NCBI RefSeq assembly: GCF_039614715.1
Contig: NZ_CP154857.1
Coordinates: 496,001 to 560,000 of the forward strand
DNA: 64,000 bases
Direction: 5' to 3'
Source of the DNA: Microbacterium sp. AZCO
Lineage (GTDB): Bacteria > Actinomycetota > Actinomycetes > Actinomycetales > Microbacteriaceae
The notes below the pieces were generated by a model, which was given only the letters and a program-made list of their open reading frames with translations, did no database searches and was not told the DNA's origin. A program made the position numbers and the translations under genes. Positions 26,108 through 35,107 of this stretch are shown piece by piece. Position 1 is the stretch's first letter, and every line of letters begins with the position of its first letter.

Positions 26108-26854
26108 GTGTCAGAGCGGACCTCTTCGGCCGAGCGCGCGCTGCGCGCCCTCGCGGACGCCGCGGGCGAGGCCCGGCGGCGCACTCCGGACGATCTCGCC
26201 GACCCCGATGTGCCGGTCGCCGCGACCGTCCTGCTGCTGCGCGACGGCGAGCGCGGTCCCGAGGTGCTGATGATCGAGCGGCCCGACCGCGGCTCATTCG
26301 CGGGGGCGTGGGTGTTCCCCGGCGGCAAGCTCGACGACGCCGATGGGCCCGCGGATGCCGAGGAGGATGCTGCGCGTCGCGCGGGCGCGCGCGAGACGTG
26401 GGAGGAGACCGGGCTGGTCATCGATCCCGGGGACCTGCTCGCCGTGTCGTGCTGGGACCCGCCGCCGGGCCTGCCGCTGCGGATCCGCACGTGGTTCTTC
26501 GCGGTGCGGGCGGGCGAGGGCGAGCTCGTCCTCTCACCCGGCGAGGCGGTCGCGGCGGACTGGGTCGAGCCCGGCGCCCTGCTCGAGCGCCACGCCCGCG
26601 GCGAGGTCACGCTCTACCCGCCGACGTGGGTGACGCTGCACACCCTCGCCGGACAGCGCGACGTCGACACGCTCCTCGGCGCGCTGCGCCTCGCGGGGTT
26701 CCGCCGGTTCGAGACGATCGCGCGGCGCGCGGAGTCGGGCACGATGCTCCTCTGGCAGGACGACGGCGAGTACGGCGGCGAGGACGAGGGCGCGGCATCC
26801 CGTCACCGTCTCGAGGTGGGCGCGCTGCCCTGGGTCTACACGCGTCGCGACTGA
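26108..26854 (+). CDS. Nudix hydrolase
   Basis: A 248-residue hydrolase of nucleoside-diphosphate-linked compounds. The Nudix helix is RETWEETG at residues 95-102, preceded by WVFPGGKLDD; an Ala/Glu-rich insertion separates the GG from the RE part, as in CoA-type and NUDT19-like Nudix proteins. The GTG at 26108 is set by TAGGCT (26096-26101) 6 nt upstream. It is convergent with metX, with stops adjacent and no gap. Substrate unknown. Confidence 0.88.
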   Translation: MSERTSSAERALRALADAAGEARRRTPDDLADPDVPVAATVLLLRDGERGPEVLMIERPDRGSFAGAWVFPGGKLDDADGPADAEEDAARRAGARETWEETGLVIDPGDLLAVSCWDPPPGLPLRIRTWFFAVRAGEGELVLSPGEAVAADWVEPGALLERHARGEVTLYPPTWVTLHTLAGQRDVDTLLGALRLAGFRRFETIARRAESGTMLLWQDDGEYGGEDEGAASRHRLEVGALPWVYTRRD

Positions 26855-28060
26855 CTACGCGTCGAGCAGGCGGCGGAGGTGCGTGCCGACGGCGTGCGTC
26901 TCGATGAGGAAGCCGTCGTGGCCGAAGTCGCTCGTGAGCACGACGGCTCGGTCTCCGTCGAGCGCGTTCGGGATGCCGCGGGCGATGCGGTGCTGCCCGT
27001 CGATGGGGAAGAGGCGGTCGCTGTCGATGCCGAGCACGAGCGCCGTCGCCGTCACGCGGGCGAGGGCATCCTCGACGCCGCCGCGGTCGCGTCCGACGTC
27101 GTGCGAGTTCATCGCCTCGACGAGCGTGATGTACGTGTTCGCATCGAAGCGGCGTGTGAAGCGATTGCCGTGGAAGTCGAGGTACGACTCCACCGCGAAG
27201 CGCCCGCCGTGCCCGAGCGGCGATACACCCGACTGCCACGAGCGCTGGAAGCGCTGGTTGAGTTCGGTGGGGCTGCGGTAGTTGAGCAGAGCCATGCGCC
27301 GCGCGAGGGCGAGCCCGCGGTGCGGGCCGTCGCCGGCATCCGCGTCGTAGTACTCGCCGTTCTGGAAGCGCGGGTCGATCGAGATCGCCTCGAGCTGCAC
27401 AGAGTTGAGCGCGATCTGGTCGGCGGTGTTGACCGGCGGCGCCGACAGGACGCCGAGGCGCGCGACGCGCTCGGGGTACGAGATTGCCCACTCGAGCGCG
27501 TGCATGCCGCCCATCGATCCGCCGACGACGGCGGCCCAGCGGTCGATGCCGAGGGCGTCGGCGAGCCGCACCTGCGCGTTCACCTGGTCGCGCGTCGTGA
27601 GGTACGGGAAGCGCGAGGCCCACTCGTAGCCGTCCGGCGCGATGCTTGCGGGACCGGTCGACCCCTGGCATCCACCCAGCATGTTCGGCGCGATGACGAA
27701 CCACTCATCGGTGTCGATCGGAGCGCCCGGTCCGACGATGTCGCCCCACCAGCCGGCGGTGGGATGCCCCGGCCCCGCGGGTCCGCGCACGTGGCTGTCG
27801 CCCGTGAGGGCGTGCAGCACGAGCACGGCGTTGTCGCGGGCCGCGTTGAGCTCGCCCCACGTCTCGTAGGCGAGGCGGTACCCGGGGAGCTCGCGGCCGC
27901 CCTCGGTGCGGAAGGCGCCGAAGGCCGCGAAGTGCCGGTCGCCGACGGGGTCGCCGTCGCGCCAGGCCCCCGTCGCGGGCGGACGCCCGAGCAGGAGCCG
28001 GGCATCGGCCTCCGTCACGGGCGCCGAGGGCACCGTGTCTTCGGAGGTCTGCCAGTCCAT
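26855..28060 (-). CDS. metX: Homoserine O-acetyltransferase
   Basis: Acetylates homoserine with acetyl-CoA as the first committed step of methionine synthesis. The 401-residue alpha/beta-hydrolase shows NMLGGCQGSTGP, the nucleophile elbow GGSMGGMHALEWA with Ser182, and the late Asp and His in LGIDSDRLFPIDGQ and FGHDGFLIE. GACAAT (28072 to 28067) ends 6 nt before the ATG and suggests a separate leaderless promoter, despite metY lying upstream on the same strand. Confidence 0.95.
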   Translation of the reverse strand: MDWQTSEDTVPSAPVTEADARLLLGRPPATGAWRDGDPVGDRHFAAFGAFRTEGGRELPGYRLAYETWGELNAARDNAVLVLHALTGDSHVRGPAGPGHPTAGWWGDIVGPGAPIDTDEWFVIAPNMLGGCQGSTGPASIAPDGYEWASRFPYLTTRDQVNAQVRLADALGIDRWAAVVGGSMGGMHALEWAISYPERVARLGVLSAPPVNTADQIALNSVQLEAISIDPRFQNGEYYDADAGDGPHRGLALARRMALLNYRSPTELNQRFQRSWQSGVSPLGHGGRFAVESYLDFHGNRFTRRFDANTYITLVEAMNSHDVGRDRGGVEDALARVTATALVLGIDSDRLFPIDGQHRIARGIPNALDGDRAVVLTSDFGHDGFLIETHAVGTHLRRLLDA

Positions 28061-28149
28061 CGGTCCATTGTCCTCGGTCGTCGTCCGCGGGGGCGTCGTG
28101 TTACGGACCGGGCCGCCCGCGGGTCATGCCCGTGTGGCATCATTCCCGC

Positions 28150-28389
28150 ATGTCCAGCGCCGAGCCATTCATGCCCGCCCACGAGCCGCCCGCGCCGAGG
28201 CCCGACACCGATCGCGACATCGACCAGGACGTGGACGTCTTCCTCGACGATGCCGGCAAAGCTGCGCCGGACGGTGACGCCGTGCATCCGGACAGTCCGC
28301 CGCCGCCCTTCCGTCGCCCCGTGGCGGGCGCGCACCTCACGCCCGCCGAGCTCGCCGCGGAGCTCGGCGAGGGTGCCGGCGACAGCTGA
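28150..28389 (+). CDS. Small acidic/proline-rich hypothetical protein
   Basis: A 79-residue polar protein without membrane segment, MSSAEPFMPAHEPPAPRPDT at the start and LTPAELAAELGEG near the end. I do not recognise the family. The ATG at 28150 is preferred over an earlier in-frame ATG at 28126 because a CATCAT hexamer (28138-28143) ends 6 nt upstream, as in other leaderless genes here. It sits between metY and metX on the opposite strand and is followed by a terminator hairpin. Confidence 0.55.
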   Translation: MSSAEPFMPAHEPPAPRPDTDRDIDQDVDVFLDDAGKAAPDGDAVHPDSPPPPFRRPVAGAHLTPAELAAELGEGAGDS

Positions 28390-28407
28390 TCGACCCCGAA
28401 GAACGGC

Positions 28408-28440
28408 GGATGGCCCGGACCACGCGGGTCCGGGGCATCC
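28408..28440. terminator. Bidirectional terminator between the small gene and metY
   Basis: GGATG-G-CCCGGACC (28408-28421) pairs with GGTCCGGG-G-CATCC (28427-28440), one G:G mismatch, loop ACGCG. It lies between convergent genes. Confidence 0.8.
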
Positions 28441-28476
28441 ATCGTCAGATCGGCGGACAGCCGATCACGGTGCGGT

Positions 28477-29799
28477 TCAGGCGCGGGCGGCCTCCGACAC
28501 GCGGCGCGCGGCGGCGAGGGCCTGCTCGAGGTCGGCCTTGAGGTCGTCGATGTTCTCCAGACCGACCGAGAGGCGCACGAGGCCCGGCGTGACGCCGCTC
28601 GTGAGCTGCTGCTCGGGGGTCAGCTGCGAGTGCGTCGTCGACGCCGGGTGGATGACGAGCGAGCGCACGTCGCCGATGTTGGCGAGGTGGCTGAAGAGCT
28701 TCAGGCTGTTGACGAACTCACGCCCGGAGTCCACGCCGCCCTTGAGCTCGAACGACAGGACGGCGCCGACGCCCTTCGGGGCGTAGTGGTTGGCGGCCGC
28801 GTACCACGGCGACGTCGGGAGGCCGGAGTAGTTGACCGACGCGACGTCGGGGTGGTTCTCGAGCCACTCGGCGATCTCCTGCGCGTTCTGCACGTGGCGC
28901 TCGACGCGGAGCGAGAGCGTCTCGATGCCCTGGATGAGCAGCCACGCGCTCTGCGGCGCGATCGCGGCGCCGAGGTCGCGGAGCAGCTGAACGCGCGCCT
29001 TGATGATGTAGGCAAGCCCGTCGCCGACGGCCGCCGTGTACGAGGCGCCGTGGTACGAGGGGTCCGGAACGGTGAGCCCGGGGAACTTGTCGACGTTCTT
29101 CGACCACTCGAAGGTGCCGCCGTCCACGATGACGCCGCCGATCGTGGTGCCGTGGCCGCCGAGGAACTTCGTCGCCGAGTGGATGACGATGTCTGCGCCG
29201 TGCTCGAAGGGCTTGATGAGGTACGGCGTCGCGATCGTGTTGTCGACGATGAGCGGCACGCCGCTCTGGTGCGCGACGTCGGCGACCGTGCGGATGTCGA
29301 GCACGTTGATCTTCGGGTTGCCGATCGTCTCGGCGAAGAAGAGCTTCGTGTTCGGGCGCACGGCGGCGCGCCACTCCTCGGGGTCGTCCTGGTTCTCGAC
29401 GAACGTCGTCTCGATGCCCAGCTTCGCGAGGGTGTACTTGAAGAGGTTGTAGGTGCCGCCGTAGATCGACGACGACGAGACGATGTGGTCGCCGGCCTGC
29501 GCGATGTTGAGCACCGCGAAGGTCTCGGCCGCCTGGCCGCTCGCGACGAGGAGGGCGCCGGTGCCTCCCTCGAGCGCGGCGAGGCGTTCCTCCACGACGG
29601 CCTGCGTCGGGTTCTGGATGCGCGTGTAGATGTTGCCGAACTCGGCGAGCGCGAAGAGGTTCGCCGCATGGTCGGCGTTGTCGAAGACGTACGAGGTCGT
29701 CTGATAGATCGGGGTGGCGCGGGCCTTCGTGACCGGATCGGGCTGGGCGCCGGAGTGGATCTGCTTGGTCTCGAAACGCCAGTTCTCGGCTGCGGACAT
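28477..29799 (-). CDS. metY: O-acetylhomoserine sulfhydrylase (aminocarboxypropyltransferase)
   Basis: Makes homocysteine from O-acetylhomoserine and sulfide, using the product of metX. The 440-residue PLP enzyme carries SGQAAETFAVLNIAQAGDHIVSS, DNTIATPYL and HSATKFLGGHG with the PLP lysine at residue 211. The C-terminal HPASTTHSQLTPEQQ is typical of MetY rather than MetB. The start ATG has GGAG 6-7 nt upstream. No GGATGCC heptamer occurs inside, in keeping with a highly expressed gene. Confidence 0.95.
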   Translation of the reverse strand: MSAAENWRFETKQIHSGAQPDPVTKARATPIYQTTSYVFDNADHAANLFALAEFGNIYTRIQNPTQAVVEERLAALEGGTGALLVASGQAAETFAVLNIAQAGDHIVSSSSIYGGTYNLFKYTLAKLGIETTFVENQDDPEEWRAAVRPNTKLFFAETIGNPKINVLDIRTVADVAHQSGVPLIVDNTIATPYLIKPFEHGADIVIHSATKFLGGHGTTIGGVIVDGGTFEWSKNVDKFPGLTVPDPSYHGASYTAAVGDGLAYIIKARVQLLRDLGAAIAPQSAWLLIQGIETLSLRVERHVQNAQEIAEWLENHPDVASVNYSGLPTSPWYAAANHYAPKGVGAVLSFELKGGVDSGREFVNSLKLFSHLANIGDVRSLVIHPASTTHSQLTPEQQLTSGVTPGLVRLSVGLENIDDLKADLEQALAAARRVSEAARA

Positions 29800-29850
29800 G
29801 ACTGCTCCTGCGGGTAGAGGGGGCTGCGGCGGGCACCGCGGCCTCGTCCG

Positions 29851-29901
29851 AGAGTAGGTCGGGGCATCCTGGCGGACAACGGCCGGGAAATGTTACGTAA
29901 C
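29851..29901 (-). promoter_or_regulatory. metY promoter and upstream palindrome GTTACGTAAC
   Basis: On the minus strand TTGTCC (29879-29874), 17 bp and TACTCT (29856-29851) make a good promoter with a leader of about 45 nt. The perfect 10-bp palindrome GTTACGTAAC (29892-29901) sits 12 bp upstream of the -35, an activator-type position. The leader is too short for a SAM riboswitch. Confidence 0.55.
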
Positions 29902-29956
29902 CCGGGAGGCCTTCGAGCGGCTCGCCGCGACGGCGCGCGCGACTAGCGTGGATGCC

Positions 29957-30736
29957 ATGACACGACGTGCACTGGTGACGGGAGCGAGCTCGGGGATCGG
30001 CGAGGCGACGGCGCGGGCGCTGCGCGCCTCGGGATGGGATGTCGTCGCCGTCGCGCGGCGCGCCGACCGGCTCGAGGCGCTGGAGTCCGAGACGGGTGCT
30101 GTCGCATTCGCGGCCGACCTGACGAGCACCGCCGACATCGAGGCGCTGACCGCCTGGCTCGAGGAGACCGGACCCCTCCACGCCTTCGTGCAGGTCGCGG
30201 GCGGCGCGCGCGGCACGGACCGCGTCGAGGACGGCGACCTCGAGGACTGGCAGTGGATGTTCGACGTCAACGTGCTGAGCTCGCAGCGTCTCGTCGCGGC
30301 GCTCCTGCCGCTGCTGCGCCGTGCGGCCACGGGCGGCGGACACGCCGACACGGTGTTCGTCACCTCGACGGCCGCCCAGACGGCGTACCCGGGCGGCGCC
30401 GGCTACAACGCGGCGAAGGCCGCGCAGTCGATGCTCGTGCACGCGCTGCGCCTCGAGCTCAACGGCGAGCCGATCCGCGTCGTCGAGGTCGCGCCGGGAA
30501 TGGTCTACACGGAGGAGTTCACCCTCAACCGACTGCGCGGCGATCGCAACGCCGCGGAGAAGGTCTACCAGGACGTCGAGGCTCCCCTCACGGCGGGCGA
30601 CGTCGCCGACGTCATCGCCTACGCCCTCAACGCGCCCGGTCACGTCAACCTCGACCTCATCACGATGCGCCCGGTCGCGCAGTCCGCACAGCACCTGCTC
30701 GCGCGCGGTCCGCTGCGTCCGCGGAGCGCAGAGTGA
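29957..30736 (+). CDS. Short-chain dehydrogenase/reductase (YdfG-like)
   Basis: A 259-residue classical SDR with the cofactor motif TGASSGIG at residues 8-15 and the catalytic YNAAK preceded by VFVTSTAAQTAYPGGAG. An Arg-rich segment after the second strand (VARRADRLEAL) points to NADP(H). The C-terminal VAPGMVYTEEFTLNRLRGD resembles the YdfG/serine dehydrogenase branch. The ATG follows TAGCGT (29944-29949) by 7 nt. It overlaps the AlaX-like gene by 4 bp. Confidence 0.88.
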   Translation: MTRRALVTGASSGIGEATARALRASGWDVVAVARRADRLEALESETGAVAFAADLTSTADIEALTAWLEETGPLHAFVQVAGGARGTDRVEDGDLEDWQWMFDVNVLSSQRLVAALLPLLRRAATGGGHADTVFVTSTAAQTAYPGGAGYNAAKAAQSMLVHALRLELNGEPIRVVEVAPGMVYTEEFTLNRLRGDRNAAEKVYQDVEAPLTAGDVADVIAYALNAPGHVNLDLITMRPVAQSAQHLLARGPLRPRSAE

Positions 30737-31596
30737 GCCTGAAAGGCACCGTCGTCACGTATCCGGCGGGAGCGACGTCGTCCTCCGGCACGGTCGTCCA
30801 GGTGATGGATGCCGGTGGCGGGCGGTCCGCCGTCGTGCTCGACACGACCGCCTTCCACCCCGTCGACACGGCGTGGCCCGATCAGCCGGCCGACCGCGGA
30901 GTGCTGCGCGCCGGCGCGACCTCCGTCGAGGTCGTCGACGCCGTCGTGGCCGCCACCCAGGGCGACGGGCTGCTCCTCGGGCCCGACGTCCCGGTCCGCA
31001 CGGGCACGGAGGGATGGACCTTCGTTGTCGCGCACCTCGTCGACGGCACGCCGTTCGCCGTCGGCGACGAGGTGAGCGTGGAAGTGGATGCCGAGCACCG
31101 CGCCGCGCTGTCCGCGGGGCACACGGCCTGCCATCTCGCCTCACTGGCACTCGACGCGGCGCTCGCGGACGCCTGGAGCAAGCCGGTCCCCACCGACGCG
31201 CTCGGTGCGCCCGCGTTCGACTCGCTCGCCATCCAGTCCTCGCGCATCGTGCCCGACGGGTCGCGTGACGTCTACCGCATCGGCAAGTCCCTGCGTCGCA
31301 AGGGCTTCGACCCTGGCGCGCTCGACGATCCCGCCGCCGTGGCCGCCCGCGCCGACGCGCTTCTCGCGGAGTGGATCGCGACGGAGGCGCCCGTGCGCGT
31401 CGAGGCGCCGGGCGAGACCCTCGCGGCGCGCCGGTCGTGGGTCTGCGCGCTCCCGGGCGCCGAGGCGCGCATCCCGTGCGGAGGCACGCACGTCTCGTCG
31501 CTCCGCGAGCTCCGGTCGGCGACGGTCGCGCTCGCGGTCGAATCCGTCGAGGGCGGGCTCGAGCTCGTCATGACGACGACCGCCGTCCGCGCCTAG
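30733..31596 (+). CDS. AlaX-like alanyl-tRNA editing domain protein
   Basis: A 287-residue free-standing relative of the alanyl-tRNA synthetase editing domain. Both zinc motifs are intact: HTACH (His130, His134) and CGGTH (Cys249, His253). These proteins remove serine or glycine from mischarged tRNA-Ala, or act on related aminoacyl-tRNAs. The N-terminal beta-barrel region contains FHPVDTAWPDQPADRGVL, equivalent to the FYPxGGGQPxDxG strand but with the glycines lost. [11 protein letters not shown] starts at a GTG overlapping the SDR stop. Confidence 0.85.
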   Translation: MSLKGTVVTYPAGATSSSGTVVQVMDAGGGRSAVVLDTTAFHPVDTAWPDQPADRGVLRAGATSVEVVDAVVAATQGDGLLLGPDVPVRTGTEGWTFVVAHLVDGTPFAVGDEVSVEVDAEHRAALSAGHTACHLASLALDAALADAWSKPVPTDALGAPAFDSLAIQSSRIVPDGSRDVYRIGKSLRRKGFDPGALDDPAAVAARADALLAEWIATEAPVRVEAPGETLAARRSWVCALPGAEARIPCGGTHVSSLRELRSATVALAVESVEGGLELVMTTTAVRA

Positions 31597-31641
31597 CCTT
31601 CGCACCCGGCCCCCGAGCTTCCGGTCCCCGAGCGCCGTTCC

Positions 31642-31718
31642 GGTCCCCGAGCTTGTCGAGGGGTCGACTGCAGGCGCGGCCTTCTGGTCGGTTCGGGCTT
31701 CGACGCTTCGACAAGCTC
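31642..31718. repeat. REP-like palindromic repeat with inverted second arm
   Basis: A 24-bp element (31642-31665), core TCCCCGAGCTTGTCGAGGGG, is followed by an inverted arm TCGACAAGCTC (31708-31718) that pairs with GAGCTTGTCGA (31649-31659). Partial copies of GGTCCCCGAG precede it from 31622. It lies between the convergent AlaX and MFS genes and could end both transcripts. A near-identical copy is inside hom. Confidence 0.75.
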
Positions 31719-31740
31719 AGCGAGCGATTGGGCGTCGGGC

Positions 31741-33237
31741 TCAGACGATCTGCGACTCGGCCGCCGCTTCCGCGCCTTCGGCGTCGGCGAACGCGACCTT
31801 CGGCACGAAGAACAGCAGCACGGCGGCGAGGAACCCGCCGCCTGCGCAGATCGCCCACACCGCCATGTAGCCGCCGAGCGACGCCGCGGTCTGGCTCGCG
31901 ACCGCCCCGGCGCCTGCCGCGAGGACGACGCCGAAGACGGCCGACGCGAAGGTGCCGCCGATCGTCTTCGTCGTGTTGGTGAGCGCGGACGCGATGCCCG
32001 TCTGCCCGCGCGGCGCGGCCGCCGCCGCGGCGGCGGGGAGCGCGGCGACGAGCGCGCCAGACCCGATGCCGGCGATGGAGAGGTTGAGGAGCACCTGCCA
32101 CAGCTCGAGGTGGAACGGCAGGAAGAGCGTGTAGCCGATGCCGACGAGGGCGCTCGCGACGATCAGGATCACCCGGGGAATCGCCCGCCGCGAGGTCACC
32201 GCGAAGATCACCGCGCCGACGATGAGCGACACGAGGTAGACGCCGATGACGTTCGATCGGGACGTGGCATCCAATCCCAATCCGTATCCGAGCGACGAGT
32301 CGGTGCCCGCGTAGGTCGAAAGGGGTCCCTGCGCACCGAGCAGGCTGATCCCGACGAGGAACGCCGTCGCCTGCACGGGCCACATCTCCGGCCGACGGAG
32401 GACCCGGATGTCGATCGCCGGGTCGTCCTGGCGCAGCTCGTAGCGCACGAACCACCAGAACACCGCGACGCCCGCGAGGAGGAGTCCGACTACCCACCAC
32501 CACGCGGATGCCCCGAGGCCGAGCTCGCCGATCATGCGCATGTACACGAGCGCGCCGGTCACGAGGAGGAGCCCCCACGCGAGGATGACGAAGCCGCCCG
32601 TGTCGAGCCTTCGGCCGGGGAGCGGCTCGGACTCCGGCACACCCAGCCAGATGACCAGGGCGATGAGCGTCACCGCGATCGCCGGCACCATCAGGGTGAC
32701 AGTGAGGTCGCCGCCCGTCGCGGCGAAGATCCGCCCGGCGGCGAGGGCGCCGACGATGGCGCCGGCCTCGAGCCCGACGACGAGCAGGCCGGCCGCGCGT
32801 CGCGTCGTCGACACTCCGTGGTTCTGCCTGCGGCCGCGCTCGAAGATGAGCGCGATCTCGAGCGGCAGCCAGACGACGTAGAAGCCCTGCAGCGCCCACG
32901 CGATGAGGAACGTCCAGAACGTACCCGCGAAGACGAGCCACCACGATGCGCCCGCCGTGAGGATCGCCGCGATCAGGAGGATCTTCTTGTGCCCGTACAT
33001 GTCGCCGAGCTTGGCGAGCACCGGGAGCACGAGCGCCGACAGCAGCAGCTGCGCCGCCTCGAACCAATTGACGTCGGAATCGTGGATGCCGAGCTGCCGC
33101 ACGATGTCGCTGAAGAGCGGCACGTAGTAGCCCTGCAGGATGCCGCTCGTCAGCTCGACGAGGATGAACCATCCGATCAGGCCGGCGGTGATGCCGAGGG
33201 CCGAGCCGCGCAGGCGCTCGGTGGGCGACGTTGACAC
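31741..33237 (-). CDS. MFS transporter (14-helix drug-resistance type)
   Basis: A 498-residue permease with about 14 hydrophobic segments, fitting the DHA2-like size class. It includes LPVLAKLGDMYGHKKILLIAAIL, the loop motif A of MFS proteins, and an N-terminal GSALGITAGLIGWFILVELTSGILQGYYVPL. The GTG at 33237 is set by TATCCT (33250-33245), which ends 7 nt before it. Probably an exporter; substrate unknown. It is divergent from the phosphoribosyltransferase gene. Confidence 0.87.
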   Translation of the reverse strand: MSTSPTERLRGSALGITAGLIGWFILVELTSGILQGYYVPLFSDIVRQLGIHDSDVNWFEAAQLLLSALVLPVLAKLGDMYGHKKILLIAAILTAGASWWLVFAGTFWTFLIAWALQGFYVVWLPLEIALIFERGRRQNHGVSTTRRAAGLLVVGLEAGAIVGALAAGRIFAATGGDLTVTLMVPAIAVTLIALVIWLGVPESEPLPGRRLDTGGFVILAWGLLLVTGALVYMRMIGELGLGASAWWWVVGLLLAGVAVFWWFVRYELRQDDPAIDIRVLRRPEMWPVQATAFLVGISLLGAQGPLSTYAGTDSSLGYGLGLDATSRSNVIGVYLVSLIVGAVIFAVTSRRAIPRVILIVASALVGIGYTLFLPFHLELWQVLLNLSIAGIGSGALVAALPAAAAAAAPRGQTGIASALTNTTKTIGGTFASAVFGVVLAAGAGAVASQTAASLGGYMAVWAICAGGGFLAAVLLFFVPKVAFADAEGAEAAAESQIV

Positions 33238-33244
33238 GAGGGGG

Positions 33245-33266
33245 AGGATATCCCACGGCCTAGTCT
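33245..33266. promoter_or_regulatory. Back-to-back leaderless -10 boxes
   Basis: TATCCT on the minus strand (33250-33245) serves the MFS gene and TAGTCT on the plus strand (33261-33266) serves the phosphoribosyltransferase. Each ends 7 nt before its start codon. The whole divergent gap is 36 bp. Confidence 0.6.
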
Positions 33267-33273
33267 GGACAGC

Positions 33274-33786
33274 GTGACGGATGCACTCGCTGAGCGTGAA
33301 CGACTGACCTGGGACGGCTTCGGCGAGGCATCCCGCGATCTGGCGCGAGCGATCCTCGCCGACGGGTTCGAACCCGAGGTCGTCGTCGCGATCGCGCGGG
33401 GCGGTCTGCTTCCCGCCGGCGCCATCGCGTACGGCCTCGGCACGAAGAACTGCGGCGCGATCAACGTCGAGTTCTACACCGGCATCGGCACGGTGCTCGA
33501 CGCGCCCGAAGTGCTCCCGCCCGAGCTCGATATGAGCTACCTCGACGGACGCCGCGTGCTGCTCGTCGACGACGTCGCCGACAGCGGCCGCACGCTCGAC
33601 CTCGCCGTGCGACTGCTCTCCGACCAGGGCGCCGACGTGCGCTCCGCCGTCATCTACACCAAGCCGACGACGATCATCGAGCCCGACTACTCGTGGAAGG
33701 CGACCGGGCTCTGGATCGACTTCCCGTGGTCGTTCAAGGGTTCGGTCGCGCAGGAGGACGCGAACGCCGCCGAGCGGTCGGCCTGA
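33274..33786 (+). CDS. Purine-type phosphoribosyltransferase
   Basis: A 170-residue type I phosphoribosyltransferase. The PRPP loop VLLVDDVADSGRT is intact, and VVVAIARGGLLPAGAIAYGLG is the first conserved loop. Size and the late YSWKATGLWIDFPW segment point to the xanthine/hypoxanthine-guanine (Gpt-like) group. It would salvage a purine base to its nucleotide, fitting the presence of guaB1 elsewhere in the window. The stop is followed 3 nt later by ung. Confidence 0.88.
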   Translation: MTDALAERERLTWDGFGEASRDLARAILADGFEPEVVVAIARGGLLPAGAIAYGLGTKNCGAINVEFYTGIGTVLDAPEVLPPELDMSYLDGRRVLLVDDVADSGRTLDLAVRLLSDQGADVRSAVIYTKPTTIIEPDYSWKATGLWIDFPWSFKGSVAQEDANAAERSA

Positions 33787-33789
33787 CCG

Positions 33790-34482
33790 GTGGCGCTGAC
33801 GCTGCCCGAGCTCTCCGCGGCGGGCCTCATCGACGAGGGCTGGGCGACGGCCCTCGCGCCCGTCGCCCCCGACATCGCGGCGCTGGGCGACCGACTGCGC
33901 GCCGAGGTCGCTGCCGGCCGCCACTACCTCCCCGCCGGCGACCGCGTGCTGCGCGCGTTCCAGCGTCCCCTCGCAGACGTGCGGGTGCTCATCGTCGGGC
34001 AGGACCCGTACCCCACGCCCGGACACCCGATCGGGCTGTCGTTCGCGGTCGATCGCGCCGTGCGCCCGCTGCCGCGCAGCCTCTCGAACATCTACCGCGA
34101 GCTCGACGCCGACCTCGGCATCCCGCCCGCCGCCCACGGCGACCTGTCGGGCTGGAGCGATCAGGGCGTCATGCTGCTCAACCGGGTGCTGACGGTCGCG
34201 CCCGGCGCACCGGCCTCGCACCGCGGGTGGGGCTGGGAGAAGGTGACCGAGCATGCGATCCGGACGCTCGTCGCCCGCGACGAGCCGCTCGTCGCGATCC
34301 TGTGGGGGAGGGATGCCGCGAACCTGCGCCCGCTGCTCGGCGCGGTGCCGATCGTGGAGTCGCCGCATCCGTCGCCGCTGTCCGCGAGTCGCGGGTTCTT
34401 CGGCTCGCGCCCCTTCTCCCGAGCCAACGCCCTCCTCGAGCAGCAGGGCGCGAGGCCGGTCGACTGGGCCCTGCCCGCGTAG
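33790..34482 (+). CDS. ung: Uracil-DNA glycosylase
   Basis: Removes uracil from DNA in base-excision repair. The 230-residue family 1 enzyme shows the water-activating loop [11 protein letters not shown] with Asp72, the beta-strand NRVLTV, and the DNA-intercalation loop [13 protein letters not shown] with His193. The GTG start is 3 nt after the phosphoribosyltransferase stop, so the two probably form an operon. The TAG stop is also the first half of the next gene's -10 (TAGGCT). Confidence 0.95.
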   Translation: MALTLPELSAAGLIDEGWATALAPVAPDIAALGDRLRAEVAAGRHYLPAGDRVLRAFQRPLADVRVLIVGQDPYPTPGHPIGLSFAVDRAVRPLPRSLSNIYRELDADLGIPPAAHGDLSGWSDQGVMLLNRVLTVAPGAPASHRGWGWEKVTEHAIRTLVARDEPLVAILWGRDAANLRPLLGAVPIVESPHPSPLSASRGFFGSRPFSRANALLEQQGARPVDWALPA

Positions 34483-34492
34483 GCTGGTCGGC

Positions 34493-35104
34493 ATGCTCGA
34501 GGAGGAATACGAGAAGGCCCGCCGGCGGCTCCCGCAGCACCTTCAGAGGCCGCCCGAGCCGGAGCGCCCCTTCTCCTTCACGATCCGTCCCGTCGAGGAT
34601 CGCGACATCCCCGACATCCGCGAGATCTACAACTACTACGTGACCAACTCGGTCGTGACGTTCGACGAGAAGAAGTGGTCGATCGCGCAGTGGCGCTCCA
34701 AGCTCGAGCACCTGCGCAAGCTCAAGATGCCGTTCATCGTCGCCGAGGCGCCGACGGGCCAGATCCTCGGCTACGCCCTCGTGCAGCCGCTCTCGACGAA
34801 GAGCGCCTACCGCTTCTCGGTCGAGAACTCGATCTACCTCGGCCAGGCCGCGACGGGCAAAGGTCTCGGGCGCGCGCTGCTGGAGGCCCTCATCCGGGCG
34901 TCCGAAGAGGCCGGGATCCGCGAGATGGTCGCGGTGATCAGCGACAAGGGGGCCGAGGCATCCATCGCCCTCCACGAGAAGCTGGGCTTCGTCGAGGTCG
35001 GCCGCATGGGCCGGGTCGGTTTCAAGTTCGGCCGCTGGCTCGGCACGATCTACCTGCAGAAGAGCCTCAAGCCGGTGAAGAAGAAGGGCATCTTCGCGCG
35101 CTGA
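34493..35104 (+). CDS. GNAT family N-acetyltransferase (phosphinothricin acetyltransferase-like)
   Basis: A 203-residue acetyltransferase. After a polar N-terminal tail comes FTIRPVEDRDIPDIREIYNYYVTNSVVTFDEK, characteristic of the PAT/YncA branch, then the acetyl-CoA loop GQAATGKGLGRALLEALIRASEEAG. The C-terminal HEKLGFVEVGRMGRVGFKFGRWLGTIYLQK is also typical. Such enzymes acetylate phosphinothricin or methionine-derivative toxins, or N-terminal amines. ATG 34493 follows TAGGCT (34480-34485) by 7 nt. Confidence 0.88.
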   Translation: MLEEEYEKARRRLPQHLQRPPEPERPFSFTIRPVEDRDIPDIREIYNYYVTNSVVTFDEKKWSIAQWRSKLEHLRKLKMPFIVAEAPTGQILGYALVQPLSTKSAYRFSVENSIYLGQAATGKGLGRALLEALIRASEEAGIREMVAVISDKGAEASIALHEKLGFVEVGRMGRVGFKFGRWLGTIYLQKSLKPVKKKGIFAR

Positions 35105-35107
35105 CGG

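Noticed and set aside
29800..29956. SAM or other riboswitch upstream of metY
   Set aside because: The promoter leaves a leader of only ~45 nt and no conserved SAM-riboswitch core was seen.
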